From: Telmatactis stephensoni
Taxonomy: Eukaryota > Cnidaria > Anthozoa > Actiniaria > Isophelliidae
Direction: 5' to 3'
Assembly: GCA_029948255.1 (NCBI GenBank)
Contig: JALIZF010001332.1
Location: 1-64,000, forward strand
DNA: 64,000 nucleotides
In this document: positions 10,080 to 21,556 of the stretch, one piece after another
Position numbering within the stretch: the first letter of the stretch is position 1
Layout of the letters: every line of letters begins with the position of its first letter
The notes under the pieces: generated by a model
The model's input: the letters and a program-made list of their open reading frames with translations, nothing else
Databases searched by the model: none
Told to the model about the DNA's origin: nothing
Made by a program: the position numbers and the translations under genes

Positions 10080-10600
10080 TTATGTGAAAATCTCATGTCT
10101 CATTTTCATTCGTTGAATACGAGATGGCAACTCGTCTAGTGACTTTCCTACTCCCAGTAGTGGAACTAGTGGTTTGTGGTCAGTTTCAAGCGTAAAGGTT
10201 AGTCCGATTAGGTAATCTTGGAATCTCGTACAGGACCACGTGGCTGCTAGTGCTTCCTTTTCTATTTGACTATAACGTCGTTCAGTAGGAGTTAGTGACC
10301 ATGATGCGTATACGACAGGGCTCCATCTTCCATCTTTCTGTTGCTGAGTGAGCACGGCTCCCAAGCCGTAAGAGGAACTATCTGCGGTTACTTTGGTGGG
10401 TAGGTTTGGATCGTATAATGACAGGATAGGGCTGGACATTAACATTTTCTTTATCTCATTGAAGGCACATCTCTGAGGTTGACCCCATTGCCAACTGCTG
10501 CTTGTCGACAGTAATCCTCGTAGAGGCTCTGTTACTGTTGCTAGGTTGGGCAGGAATTTTCCTAACAGGAACCTGCGGAGCTCACTAACATCATGTTCCA
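10080..10600 (-). pseudogene. Ty3/Gypsy RT thumb and RNase H fragment
   Basis: Minus strand: GKFLPNLATVTEPLRGLL (RT connection) at about 10,540-10,595, then the RNase H with TADSSSYGLGAVLTQQQ (first catalytic Asp), YSQIEKEALAATWSCTRF (Glu) and LETDHKPL (Asp). It ends near RMKMRHEIFT at 10,080, exactly where the foldback element interrupts the gene. Downstream pol resumes at 5,867. Upstream it is fused in frame to a Penelope endonuclease; the Gypsy RT palm, protease and Gag are missing. Confidence 0.88.
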
Positions 10601-11156
10601 GGGTATAGATGAAGTGTTCTGCTAATTCACAGGTCTCGAGTCTGTTCTTTATGTGGTTACGGTGATTATTGAGTCGTATGTTCAAGGGTGTTTCGCTTTT
10701 CCCTATGTATTGCTTTTTGCAAGGTATACAGGTGATTATGTATACAACCCAAGGAGTCTGACAATCTACTTCGTGGAAGATGTTATATTTGTGACCATTA
10801 GCTTCACTTCTAAACTCCTTTCCTTCATGTAGCAGTGGGCACCATGTGCACCGTGGTTTCCTGCAAGGTTTACTGCCCAGACATGCTGCACTTGGTAATG
10901 GTTGACGTCTTATTTTTGCGCTCACCAGGAGATCTTTAAGGTTGCTTGGACGACAGTATACGATGATGGGACGCTCTTTGAAGATCTTTTTCAACCGTTT
11001 CTTTGATTGCAATAAATCCCATCGTTTATTGATTAATTGTCCCACATTTTTAAGGTGTGGATTGTAGATCGTTGTAAACGGAATACGACCCGAGGGTACG
11101 TCACCAATTCCGCCACATAAGGCGTCCCTTTGGGACTGGCTGAGTACTCTTTCCAT
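10600..11156 (-). pseudogene. Penelope-like element GIY-YIG endonuclease (fused to Gypsy RNase H)
   Basis: An ATG at 11,156 opens a 358-residue frame; residues 1 to about 186 are Penelope-type. Visible are the basic linker (RPSNLKDLLVSAKI), a cysteine cluster CLGSKPCRKPRCTWC, and the GIY-YIG core VVYIITCIPCKKQYIGKSE followed by LNIRLNNHRNHI and AEHF. GIY-YIG nicks the target to prime reverse transcription. The frame then runs without a stop into Gypsy RNase H (HDVSELRRFL...), an insertion or recombination junction near residue 186. It belongs with the RT at 11,256-11,996; the frame is broken between them. Confidence 0.87.
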
Positions 11157-11255
11157 CTGTTTTCGAACTAACGTTTTGTTGTAACCAGATGCTTCGAAAT
11201 AACGGGCATATTCGTCTATGCGCTCGCGGAGAGTGTTATCACTGCTGCATATGTG

Positions 11256-11996
11256 TCAAAGACGAAGGGCTTGACTATATGGTGTGCTTTGCTTTAAATA
11301 GCGGGGGTGAGCCAAAAGCCAGTTCATGTACAAGTGTATATCGGTAGGTTTTTGGTAAACGTCCGAGGTCAGTGTGCCGTCCACACTCAGCTTCACACTG
11401 ACGTTTATCTCCTTAGATGAGTATTCGTATTGAAACTTAATAGTAGGGTGAACATTGTTAATATAGTTGAAGAATTCTTTGAGGTGTGTTTCAGAATTTC
11501 TCCATACCATAAAAATATCATCGATGTACCGTTTCCAACAAGTGATAGATAGCATCCGATCGCTGTTATAGACAAATGTCTCTTCAAATTTTCCCATAAA
11601 TATGTTTGCATAGTTGGGAGCCACTCTAGTGCCCATGGCCGTGCCTTTTATCTGCAGAAAGTGTTCTTTATTAAAGGTAAAGTTGTTCAGAGATAACACT
11701 TTCTCTAGTAAGCTACAGAGGGCTTCAGGTGATGGGTGTCGTCGTTTTGCTTTTTGCAGTGCTTCTTTAGCAGCATAAATGCCCTCACTATTATCAATGT
11801 TAGTGTAAAGGCTAGACACATCCATAGTCACGAGAATTGTATCTGGGGGTAGACGTGGCAAAGAGATAATGAGTTTTATGAAATCAGTTGTATCTTTAAT
11901 ATAGGATTGTAGTTCACGTTTTTTGCGTTTGTTTTTGGAAATCAGACGGCAATGTCTGTTGGCAGTGGTCAACGTCATATTTTCAGTGTTCAGCAA
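11256..11996 (-). pseudogene. Penelope-like element reverse transcriptase (partial)
   Basis: A 246-residue open frame with Penelope RT motifs: ILVTMDVSSLYTNID (motif A), IKGTAMGTRVAPNYANIFM (motif B), the YIDDIFMVW catalytic pair (motif C), then FQYEYSSKEINVSVKLSVDG and an YQKPTDIHLYMNW thumb segment. The N-terminal RT fingers are missing: homology stops at about 11,960-11,996 and TG-rich simple sequence follows. The endonuclease is downstream in another frame, so this copy is dead. Confidence 0.88.
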
Positions 11997-11999
11997 GGA

Positions 12000-12240
12000 T
12001 AAGGGGGGAGGAGAGGGTGGCTCTATGGTTTTTTTACTGTGGCGTATAAGTGGTATGAATGTTCATGAGGCTGGGTATGTTATGTTTGTATGTGGAGGAT
12101 GGCAATGTGGGTTTGCTGTGTCGATGATTTTGTGGATGGTGATGACGTATGTTGATATGATGAGATGATAGTGGTGTACGTGTGGGAGTGGGAAGTAAGT
12201 TGAATAACAATAATGATGATAATAATAATGATAATGGTTT
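12000..12240. repeat. Low-complexity TG/GA-rich stretch and (ATAATG)n microsatellite
   Basis: 12,000-12,190 is guanine- and thymine-rich without coding signal. 12,200-12,240 is an ATAATGATG-type microsatellite directly at the 3' end of the LINE that follows on the minus strand, as is common for LINE tails. Confidence 0.7.
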
Positions 12241-13265
12241 ATTTACAGCTGCTAATTTTGGAATTGGCTCTTCATCTGTAAAACATTACACATAGCAATA
12301 CAAAGATATGTTATATACAACACTTGCACACACTCTCATATTTACCACATTATAGGCAATAGATGTCTACAAAATAATGATAAAATATATAAAGGTTATT
12401 AAATCAGTAGTTATATATATAATAAAAAAAATGTTATGCATGTATTTACATGTTCACATTGAGATACTACATTGCTTAGTATAAACGTTCTTTATTGGAA
12501 GTTCAGTTAATCAGCAACCTTTTTGCCAAGTTTGTCAAGAACTTCTTGCACTGCCTCTTGAACTGGTTTGTACTTGTGCAGTTCCTTAGTTCTTTTGGTA
12601 ATTTGTGGAAAGCCGTTGCACATGCATGTTGAAAGGTACCAGTTGTCAAAGGTACTTGTAGTCGTACTTTGTCTGATGACCGAAGTCTCCTGGCTGGGAT
12701 GTGGCGCTCAAGTGGTAGGTAGCTTGGCCATTCCGTATTGTAGAGTGCATTGTATGCCAAGTTTAACATGCTGAACTGGCGACGCTCCAGGATGGGAAGC
12801 CAGCCAAGGTTGATGATGTCATATTCTCTTGTGTATCTGTTCATGACAAAGGCTGCGGCTGCGAGCTGAACTCTCGATAATCTTTTCACAAGATACACTG
12901 GCAGTGGGTCAGTAACAGCACTACAGTATTCCAGCTTGGCCAAAATGAGACATTCAGCAAGATGTTTCTTCAGAGGGAAAGGTGCAAGATGTTTAAGTTT
13001 CCTCAACACTGCAAGTGTTGCATAGCACGAAGAGATCGTTTTGTTGATGTGTTCAGTCCACAACGAGTGTTCTTGAAAGTGAACTCCAAGTAGTTTGACT
13101 GATGTTAGCTTCTCAAGTTTTTTACCATTTGTTGATAACGTTGGTCTGTAATCTTCAAGTTGATGGTAGCAGGACAGTTGTTGGGTAGCAAACACCATCA
13201 CTTTAGTCTTGGTAGGGTTCAATACTAAATTGTTGAATAAGGTCTGGAGAGACCTCTGCAAGACA
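12200..13265 (-). mobile_element. 5'-truncated LINE (jockey/CR1-like superfamily)
   Basis: The open frame 12,503-13,261 (252 aa, minus) is the C-terminal part of a non-LTR RT: LVLNPTKTKVMVF (post-YADD segment), KLLGVHFQEHSLWTEHINK, CLILAKLEYCSAVTDPL, and a tail LGWLPILERRQFSMLNLAYN. The YADD catalytic motif and everything upstream are missing, as expected after incomplete target-primed reverse transcription. 12,240-12,500 is its 3' untranslated part, ending in the microsatellite. The frame itself is intact over 250 codons, so it is fairly young. Confidence 0.85.
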
Positions 13266-14424
13266 CTGCTAGTGGTGTTGCGGCATCAGTCGGCACAACT
13301 CCAGACCTGTGTTGTGAAGTGTGGTGTTCCATTGGTGTGTGAGATCGGGTGACAATGTTTGTGAGGTGTTGCATGTGGGCAAAAGTCCACTGGGGACCTT
13401 TGATCGTGAGAGGTGTTGTTGGAGTGTGATGATTTGACTATGGTGATGGTTGTGGTCGTGATGTGGGAGTGTGTGGCCCCATGGATGGATGTGGTGATGG
13501 TGAGAGGGGATGCAGTGACATGGGTGTGTGTGATAGTGGTATGAGGGGGTGTGGTGTCATGAACAGATGTAGTGTTGGAGGTATATGGGGGTGCAACAAC
13601 ATGGATGGGTGTGGTGGAGGTGTAGGGGGTATGGTAACAGTGATAGGTGTGGTAGTGGAAGCATGAGGGACTGTGGTGGTGTGGATGGGTGTGGTGAAGG
13701 TGTGTGGTAATATGAGTGGATATGGCGGAGGTGTCGGTGAGTGGACCCATGGAGAGGCAGTGGGTTGACAAGGGAGGAAGTGAGGCCACCAAGCAGTCTG
13801 TCTTATCTGGGGCCAGGAGGAGGTCCTTGTCAATGTCATCAGTGTTGGTGTCCAAAGTTGGTGTCTATCAGTAAGTTGTCATCTACCTCCAGAGGTTCCA
13901 AATGTGGTGTGACGGTGGAATATATGATGCTGGAGTGTGACGGAGAGGAAGAGGGAGTGGTGCAGGTGGAGTTGGTGGGAGTAAGTGGGGCTGATTCCAA
14001 ACATTTCCCCCCTCCCCCACCCAACCCAGATGCCATACCTGTACCTTGTTCCTCTTCTTGCATGTTGTTAAGTGGTCCTTTTGAAGAAAAGGAAATAACT
14101 TAAAATTCAAGAAATGGCAGATAAATAAAAAGGGGGAAGAAGAAAGTAGTGGTGAAAATGAATGGAAAGAAAAAAGAAAAGAAAAGAAAAGCAAATGGAC
14201 TAGTAGTGTACAGAACAAATAAGATGCAATGAGTTAAAAGTTAAAAGGTTGACACAAAAATAGGGTATGTGATACAAGTGCAAAGTTGGAGACAACCAAA
14301 TAAACTGTTAAAAAGGGATTAGTTCAGTAGTGTACAGAATGGGGAAGGAAATTGTGTGTGTAAAGGGTAAGCAATAGAGGATCTTCAAAAAGATACAACA
14401 TTTCCCCAAAAAAATCAAGCAAAT
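13266..14424. other. Low-complexity, GGTGTG-rich then purine-rich spacer
   Basis: 13,440-13,730 is dominated by GGTGTG/GGATGG motifs, which create long His/Thr/Pro open frames on the minus strand (133 to 189 aa). Composition explains them. 13,860-14,100 includes a short CCCCCCTCCCCCACCC run, and 14,120-14,200 is GAAAAGAAAAG-rich. I see no supported gene. Confidence 0.6.
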
Positions 14425-15579
14425 ATTGTTGAAGGTAGTCGTGCAGCGGCATTCTGGACTCGCTGGATTTTAGCAAGTTGACACGCAGGAAGTCTATACA
14501 AGAGACTGTTGCAATAATCCACTCTACTTGTCACAAAAGCGTGAACAAGAGTCTCTGTAGCAAATTCCAGAGAGCCTGTTCACAGGCTAGAGATAGATAT
14601 TTTCTGATGCGTCGTATGTCATGGAGATGGAAGAAGGCAGTGCCACACGTCTTAGTTATGTAATTGCTAAGACTCTAGAGGTTGCGAATACTCAATCTCA
14701 ACAATCACAGGGGTAGCGTCGTGGTGCAAGTAGAACAATTGGAACTCCACAGGTTGGTTGAAATGACTAACTTTAATGACAAAACGTTCAATGTCACAGT
14801 TCGATAGGTGAGCCGTAGAGGTAGGCGATGTAGAATTGTAGATGTTGTAGATGTAGATGTGATAGAATTGTAGAATTGTAGGTTCGAACTGAAACATGAA
14901 TTACAATACATTCTAGCTTACTAAACATGTGTAACGTGGATAAATATAATGGCATAGAATATAGAATATTTACATGAGAACTTATATAATTGTTCAATTA
15001 CTGACAATGACTCAAATCAATTAAACTTCAGCTTGAGGTCAACTCAGTGATGAGCAACGATAATTAACAGATTATTATATGAACTAAATAACTTGAAGCA
15101 ATAACGACATTTATATCAAACTAAACTATGATACTTCTGACTATGATTTAAGTAATAAGAAGAAATCACTTACTTTGGTTTATGCTTGCACCAAGTTGCA
15201 ATTGATAGCAGATATAGAATACAATTGAGCAAAATGTGGATAGAAACGTTAGCGTTGGCCAAAATGCCCAGAAATCCTCATAGGATAGCGTCCACACAAT
15301 AACTGATTTGCACTCTATAGCGACTTAGATTTATAGCTAGTAAATTGTGATTAGGATGCATTTACGTAACGTTGAATCATTTCCTAATGGAAAGTTCTAT
15401 TCTAATGTGGGATAGTTAACGTGAGCTATGCTTGGGGCGTTGCGGAAACTATGCGCGCAAACCTTAGGGCTGTTCCCTGTGGTACCGATGTAGGACTTAC
15501 CAACTAAGCATGTAGGAAATTAAACAACTATTTTCTAGGTTAACGTGGCTGATTAAGCAGGTTTGAACATAACTAATGA

Positions 15580-17142
15580 CAGGGGAAAATTACTAGGGGA
15601 GTCCATCTCGCACTCTACAGTGGAACCATCCTCGAACTAGCTGAGCTATTTTTAGAACGAGCTCTGATTGGCTGAAAATTGTTACATCACGCACTGCCAT
15701 TTCTTTGCCAAAAACAAAGGCAAAATGATTTTTTGCTGCTATTGTGTCCAATTCATTAAGTAAACATTAAATCTCAAACAATGGCAACAATGAATCAAAC
15801 TGGTTTGATTTAATTTCACACCAAAATTATTTTTATACCACAATTAACATACATATACCTGGTGGGTGGGACAGAATACAACAAACACAGGAGTATTGCT
15901 ACTTCTGTAGGGATTCACAAACTCAGCTTTGACCTGCCATGGATCTCCACTGATTGCTGTATTTTTTATTCCACAAAGGATTTTCATAGCTGAAAGGTTT
16001 GTAGAAGCACCATCACAGACAATAGCAACAGTTGTGAAGCCATGTGTTTCAAGAGAATACATAACAGTAGTGACAAGCTCCAGAATTAGGCCACTGTTCA
16101 GAGATTTCTCTATGGTGAAGTATGAGCCAATCAAGTCATATGTGGACGTCAAGTCTCTCCATAGGAACTGGACAACATAAGATGCTTTTTTGGGATTGTT
16201 TTCATCAAGCGATGCAAAAACATCATGAAGAGTTGAAAGATCTTTAGGGGTCATAATGTAGCCATCAATTTCACCTTTATTCATGTTGTACAAAACTTTC
16301 AGCTGAATCTTTTAAAAAGAAAATCACAATAATTAACTTTATTTATATTATTTATTTTGTACTTTAATAACTATTAGATAACTTCAGGTAGCCAAACAGA
16401 TTGTTGCAGCTAATACATTAAAACTCATGTATGCAAGTTAGCTATATAATTGTTAATTTACTTTTCATTACCATACACTGACTATACTAATTCTTTAATT
16501 CACAAAATATTCATTTTGAAAAAGAAAAAAACTAAGAAGAAAAGAGATTTAACAACATGATGATAATTTACATTAACTTCATCAAACACCAACGCTCCTA
16601 ACTGCAATGGAACAGGTTTTCCTAAAAGTATTTGACTGTTTACAAATTCCTCATATTTCCTTTTCTGGCTGGAAAGATAGTCCTCATCTACACCAGGTCT
16701 TTCAGATGTGCTTTTGATGTGGTGTTTTAAAATCTAATTAAAATAGAAATAATTGTAACACATTAATATATCATTAACAAATATTTGTTAATTTGTTGTG
16801 ATATCACATTGAAGAAATGGTCATCACTCATGAGTGTGTGTCTGGCGTATTCAGTTTTTTACAACAACACTAATCTTCCATCTCAATGATTGATCTGCAT
16901 TGTGTCAATAAGAGGACAGATAAAATTAACTGCTGATCAATGCATTTCAACATGCACATTCCGTTGCCCCATTTGATAACATAATTTTAACTACCTTTTC
17001 ACAGGGTAGATGTAATATCTTTAGGTCTCGTACCGCTGACGGGCATCTGGTGAAGATTGCTAAAGCTTAAAAAAATAATCATTAACTCATCATTACCACA
17101 CATCATTACCACTAGAGCGCGAGCCCTAGTAATCTTCCCCTG
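15580..17142 (-). mobile_element. P-element/THAP9-like DNA transposon, 1,563 bp
   Basis: Terminal inverted repeats are CAGGGGAAAATTACTAGGG at 15,580 and its near-inverse at 17,142 (AGATTACTAGGG on that side). The 7-bp target duplication CTAATGA is at 15,573-15,579 and 17,143-17,149. P-type elements usually give 8 bp (7 is also reported). It encodes part of a P-type transposase on the minus strand; N-terminal THAP finger and the C-terminal third are absent, so it is an internally shortened copy. Confidence 0.85.
15859..17080 (-). pseudogene. P-element/THAP9-like transposase, three partial exons
   Basis: Exon-like blocks on the minus strand: about 17,080-16,995 (FTRCPSAVRDLKILHLPCEK, donor GTAGTT), 16,733-16,572 (ILKHHIKS...YEEFVNSQILLGKPV...GALVFDEVN, donor GTAAAT) and 16,308-15,859 (IQLKVLYNMNKGEIDGY...IVCDGASTNLSAMKIL...FCPTHQ, donor GTATAT). 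All join in phase 0. FDE and CDGASTN match the first two acidic residues of the P-transposase catalytic domain. The THAP domain at the N-terminus and the region after PTHQ are missing. The 450-bp third exon is free of stops. It acts (in the family) on its own terminal repeats in the nucleus. Confidence 0.82.
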
Positions 17143-17836
17143 CTAATGACTATCATCATGACTTGGAATTCCGATGAAGTTTGTAAACGTTTCAGAACTA
17201 ACAAGTTACATGCGCCTCCATGGCGAATTTGTTATCAAACCAGGCGCCCAAATTTCTCACAGATAAGGAGGCGTCTATATCATAGTTTCCAACACGTATG
17301 CTTGAGAAACGAATCTTTGCAAGTTGTTGTCGAGTTCCGATAATCACAAACTCCGTCTTGTCATCATTCAACTTGAGGGAATTTGATTTAGCCCATTTCT
17401 TGATATCCACTAAGCAGCTTTCCATTGCTTGAACTGCGCTATTCTGACTTGTTTCACAATCTGGATTGAATGCTAGATAGAGTTGGGAATCATCTACGTA
17501 ACAGTGGATGTGCGGTAGATGTTTTTCCACGATGTCGAATACACCACTAGCATAGATATTAAATAGCAAAGGCCCAAGGCATGAGCTCTGGGACACACCA
17601 CAGTTCAAGTGAAACTGTCAGAAAACTTTCCATTAACTGTGACACTGTATGAACGGCTTGACAGGTATGACATGAACCACAGGAGTGGGAGTGCCACACA
17701 GACCAAGTTTGAATTTTAAGTGTTCCAAGAGGGTCTTGTGGTTGACGGTATCGAAAGCTGCACTTAAATCCAGCATGACTAGGAGTGTTACCTGTTGTTG
17801 GTTCATGTTCATGAGAATGTCATGAACACTACTCAT

Positions 17837-19037
17837 CAGGGGTTAAGATAATGAACTGTTGTCATTATGGTGGATGACAAACGTGTTTCATACTTCAAGG
17901 CCTTGAAGCTTAACCCTACACGTGATTACCAAGCAAATTGCAGTGGTAGGGGTAAAAGCAAAAATGGGTATAAGATGAACCCCAGACTTACGACTTAGGT
18001 GTAAAACAAAGTGGGGACAAAATATGGCCAAAACTGTGGACTAAAAAGGTGAAATAACAACCAAGAAAATATAAAAAGGCGTGAGCAAAAACAGTGATGG
18101 ATGGACTGTGAATACAACGCGGCTCTTTACTGATCAAAAATGATAAGTACTCTCTTGAATTACAGTTATTAGTTCCGGACCCTTGCTACTGCGCATTTCC
18201 CGCGCGCATTCGAGCGCGTGCACTTTTATTTGAGAGCATTGGTATTACCGTGGGGAGTCTGGGCACTAGTAAGCAAGCGATTGAAAACGTAGAAACTCAA
18301 ACTTTAGTAAAGAAAAATCATATTTTGCCATCCAAATATCGGAAAAACTTTAATCAAGATATCTTGTACACTATGTAATGTAGGTATTTAACCCGAAACT
18401 TTTAGATTTAGTTTATCATATCCATCGAAAAAGCCGGCGAGAAAATCTCTAAAATGGGTGATATTTGGTGTTGGTTTTCGTTGTGTTTTCTCTTTTGTGC
18501 AACTTGATAATAAACTAAAAATTCAACTTGATATCAAAATGCTCTTTTGTTTTTCATATAGAGGATGTTTTTTCTGTCTACTTAACTCAACAACAATTGC
18601 CTGCATCACACATCACTTCATTGGCAACAGCACCTTTGACAACTTCAACATCATATAGTATCAAATTATCTACAGTAGCTCATCAATTATTCAGGCTGAC
18701 TGCATTTATGCATTCTGTTATTGCATTGAAATACTTTACTGTAACTTGAAATAAATTTTAACCTTGAGTACAAAACACTAAAAGCAAATGTAATATACAG
18801 AGTGGTCTTCAAAAACCTGTGAAATAGATAGTACTAGTATGCAAGGTAATAAATAACCCAGATTGCATTGTGTTTTTTTTTGTGCCTTTTAATTGCCCTT
18901 TCCGAAATTCAAAAAGGGACTGGGGCTGAGTGTAGAAATATTAATGCAATTAAGAATGAAGCCATCACAAGAACGACCATGCTGAAATTAGTAATGTTAC
19001 TCATAGTAACATATGGTTGAATACTAAGTGAATGGCA
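17837..19037. other. Gene-free spacer
   Basis: Upstream of the truncated LINE and before the DIRS element. 18,190-18,235 has a GC-rich patch (CCCGCGCGCATTCGAGCGCG) and the rest is AT-rich. The short open frames at 18,458-18,749 have no recognisable domain. Nothing further is supported. Confidence 0.5.
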
Positions 19038-19279
19038 ATTCTCCTTCGTATAATGCTCCGCACTGCGGGATTCATTATGCATTTTTCGCCATTAGTTACC
19101 AGGCCATCACGGTTCAAAGATCATTGTTATGCAAATGATTTAAATATATAAACAGCCATGTGCTCCAAATAGTTGTCTTTTTTTCGCGTGCTTAAACCAG
19201 GCTATTATGGGAGACCACGAGGAAACACGATGGAGTTCCAGGCGAGGCTGGGCTGCAATATGTTTATGATAGAATTGAT

Positions 19280-20197
19280 ATGCTATCAAACGCTGTGCAA
19301 AACATGGCCGAACAGATGGCCAAAATGTCGGAAGCCGTGACGAATGTCGACATGGTCGACTTGGAGAGCGAAGAGATAGAGCCTTCGCTCTTTGACCCGA
19401 CCGAAAGCCTCGTTGGAGGAGGCAAATCTCTCGAAGAGGGCGAATTACCTTACGAGGACTTGTTTAAAGACACCGAGGATTGCGGTCCGAAAGTAAACGA
19501 AGGAATTTCACAACGAGTCAACAGCGCTTGCACCAAGAAACCGGCGAAAGAACAGTTTGCTAACATACAAAAGAAGTACATGAGGCCTAGGGTGAATCCC
19601 GAATTGTGGGACGACTTACACGATAAAACGAAAAGCCGGGAAGGCTCGTTTCAAAGTTTTCAGAGGGGTCTGATTAAGGGTATAATTCCAGTCATCATGT
19701 TATCGGATAAAGTTGTGGAAGCAAAGAAGCGTAAAGAAGATTCCATAAAGATTAGTGAAGTATACGACCTCGTGGTCGACGCAATGACTCTTCTCGGTAA
19801 TTCTGTTTACGACTTTTCTATGAAGCGACGAGAGCTACTTAAGTCCGAAGTTGCTCCGGCTTACAAATCTTTGTGTCGCGAGTCACAGCCCATTACTACA
19901 ATGCTCTATGGGGATGAATTGCCTCAGAGCATTCGTAACATCGCTCAAGTGAAACGGATTGCTGCCAGATCAAGTGTTAACAACAAGCGCAAGCTGCGAG
20001 ACCAGCATACCAACAGGAACTATAACGAGAAGAAGCCTCGTTACTCGTTACTCGCAGTCTTTAAACTACAAGCGCGAGTACGCCAAACCACGTTACAGAA
20101 AAGCCGAACAGACGAATACGAGCAAAACCTCAACGACATTCAAGCAGTAACTTCAAAGCCCGTCTGTCGAATGACGACTGGGTTTTACAGGCCGTGA
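19280..20197 (+). CDS. DIRS Gag-like ORF (305 aa)
   Basis: Open for 305 codons from the ATG at 19,280. The N-terminal part is acidic with a coiled-coil-like MLSNAVQNMAEQMAKMSEAV; the central part (VNPELWDDLHDKTKSREGSF, QRGLIKGIIPVIMLSDKV) resembles the Gag of DIRS elements; the C-terminal part is basic (NNKRKLRDQHTNRNYNEKKP), suited to nucleic-acid binding. An in-frame open stretch reaches upstream of the ATG (GVPGEAGLQYVYDRID), so the true start may be further 5' behind a frameshift. It overlaps the RT frame by four bases at 20,194. Its role would be particle or RNA binding, inferred from position. Confidence 0.75.
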   Translation: MLSNAVQNMAEQMAKMSEAVTNVDMVDLESEEIEPSLFDPTESLVGGGKSLEEGELPYEDLFKDTEDCGPKVNEGISQRVNSACTKKPAKEQFANIQKKYMRPRVNPELWDDLHDKTKSREGSFQSFQRGLIKGIIPVIMLSDKVVEAKKRKEDSIKISEVYDLVVDAMTLLGNSVYDFSMKRRELLKSEVAPAYKSLCRESQPITTMLYGDELPQSIRNIAQVKRIAARSSVNNKRKLRDQHTNRNYNEKKPRYSLLAVFKLQARVRQTTLQKSRTDEYEQNLNDIQAVTSKPVCRMTTGFYRP

Positions 20198-21540
20198 GCG
20201 GCTATAAGATAGAATTTATTTGTGAACCCGTTCAAGATAAAATTCCAAACAAAATGGGTTTTTCAAAGACAGAGGAGAGCTCAATTGATATGGAAATTGA
20301 CAAGTTGCTCAACAAAGGCGCAATTAGGCGCGCTTGTTTCCATTCAAATCAGTTTGTGTCCAATTTGTTTACTGTTCCTAGGAAGTCGGGCGAGCTGAGG
20401 CCCATTATTAATTTAAAACTGTTGAACAGGTTTGTTCGATATCACCACTTCAAGATGGAGGGTCTACACTCCTTGATTGATTTGTTATCGGTTGGCGAGT
20501 TTATGACTTCAATCGATCTGAAAGACGCCTATCTTACAGTTCTGATTCACCAGGAACATTACAAATATTTAAGATTTGAATGGAAATCCAATTTGTTTGA
20601 ATTTACTTGCTTACCCCTATGGGCTCTCGTCTGCGCTTAGAGTGTTTACAAGGGTTATGAAGCCCATTGTGGCTGACCTTCGTAACAGGGGTATCAAGCT
20701 AGTACTTTATTTAGACGACCTAGCTATTCTTAGTGAGTCTTATGATATGGGTTTCACAGACTCCAAGGTTGTTGTTACTGTGTTGGTTTCATAGTAAATC
20801 TGGAGAAATCATCTTTAATTTCATGTCAAGAAATTCAGTTCTTGGGGTTTGTTATTAACTCTGTAAGCATGACTGTGTCGTTGCCCATGAGAAAAATTGA
20901 TAATCTAATATCTCAAGCTTCGAGACTGTACAATATGTCGTCCTGTATAATTCGTGATTTAGCACATATAATTGGACTCATTGTGTCCTCCTTCCCAGCC
21001 ATTAAACCAGCCAAACTTTACTATAGGGAGTTAGAATCCCTTAAACAGGAGGATTGGCAAGAGAGTGGTGGTAATTATGAGGCTCAAACTTGCTTGTCAG
21101 TTCCTGCTAGGAATGAATTACTTTGATTTATCTCAAAAGGTAATAAGTTTAATGGTTCTTACTTTGTGAAACCCACTGTATCTATCACATTGACAACTGA
21201 TGCCTCCCTCTCAGGTTGGGGAGTTCTTTGCGAGGAACAGTCCACCAATGGGGTGTGGTCCCAAGAGGAGCATAATCATCACATATTAATTGGTTAGAAC
21301 TCATGGCAATCTGGTTTGGGGTCCAATGTTTTTGTTGACTCGTGATCGCTACATCAAGGTCTTTAGTGACAATACCTCGGCAATCTCTTATGTTAATAAT
21401 TTGTGAGGAAGAGCCCGTAGCCTTCACCAGATTGCCAGGAAAATATGGCAGTGGTGCTTTGATCATCATTGCATAATAGAAGCCTTTCACCTCCCAGGGA
21501 AATCTAATTCGCAAGCGGATTGCTTATCGAGGGAACACAA
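20194..21540 (+). pseudogene. DIRS reverse transcriptase and RNase H (frameshifted)
   Basis: RT motifs in order: MGFSKTEESSIDMEIDKLLN, QFVSNLFTVPRKSGELRPII, VGEFMTSIDLKDAYLTVLIH (first catalytic Asp), then a one-base insertion in the CCCC run at 20,614-20,617, PYGLSSALRVFTRV, and LVLYLDDLAI (catalytic pair) near 20,700. A further frame change near 20,785 leads into LGFVINSVSMTVSLPM and the thumb. RNase H begins LTTDASLSGWGVLCEE at about 21,190 and loses its frame at about 21,295. It would make cDNA from the element RNA; this copy cannot. Confidence 0.88.
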
Positions 21541-21556
21541 CCCCAACTTAGAATGG

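Larger units (their letters stand above)
14659..17203. mobile_element. LTR-like insertion (TG...CA, TSD AGTTA) carrying a P-like element
   Basis: It begins TGTAATTGC at 14,659 and ends CTAACA at 17,203; AGTTA flanks it at 14,654-14,658 and 17,204-17,208. Removing the nested element at 15,580-17,142 and one of its duplications leaves about 975 bp without internal coding, which fits a solo LTR. No partner LTR is visible, so the assignment rests on the TG/CA ends and the 5-bp duplication. Confidence 0.72.
14425..17836 (-). mobile_element. CR1/L2-like LINE reverse transcriptase, split by a nested insertion
   Basis: The minus-strand RT starts near 17,836: LLVMLDLSAAFDTVNHKTLL (motif A), then a frame change, CLGPLLFNIYASGVFDIV, the catalytic segment HCYVDDSQLYLAF (YADD changed to YVDD) and SLKLNDDKTEFVIIG. 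It stops at 17,204 inside EAHVT and resumes at 14,658 with VTKTCGTAFFHLHDIRRIRK, then ETLVHAFVTSRVDYCNSLLY and PACQLAKIQRVQNAAAR, ending about 14,425. The interruption is exactly bordered by an AGTTA duplication. Both ends of the LINE are truncated. Confidence 0.9.

Noticed and set aside
13286..13855. Long His/Thr-rich open frame on the minus strand (189 aa) and overlapping 133-aa frame
   Set aside because: Fully explained by GGTGTG low-complexity sequence; open in more than one frame.
18458..18749. Two overlapping small plus-strand frames before the DIRS element
   Set aside because: No recognisable domain, AT-rich composition and no splice context.
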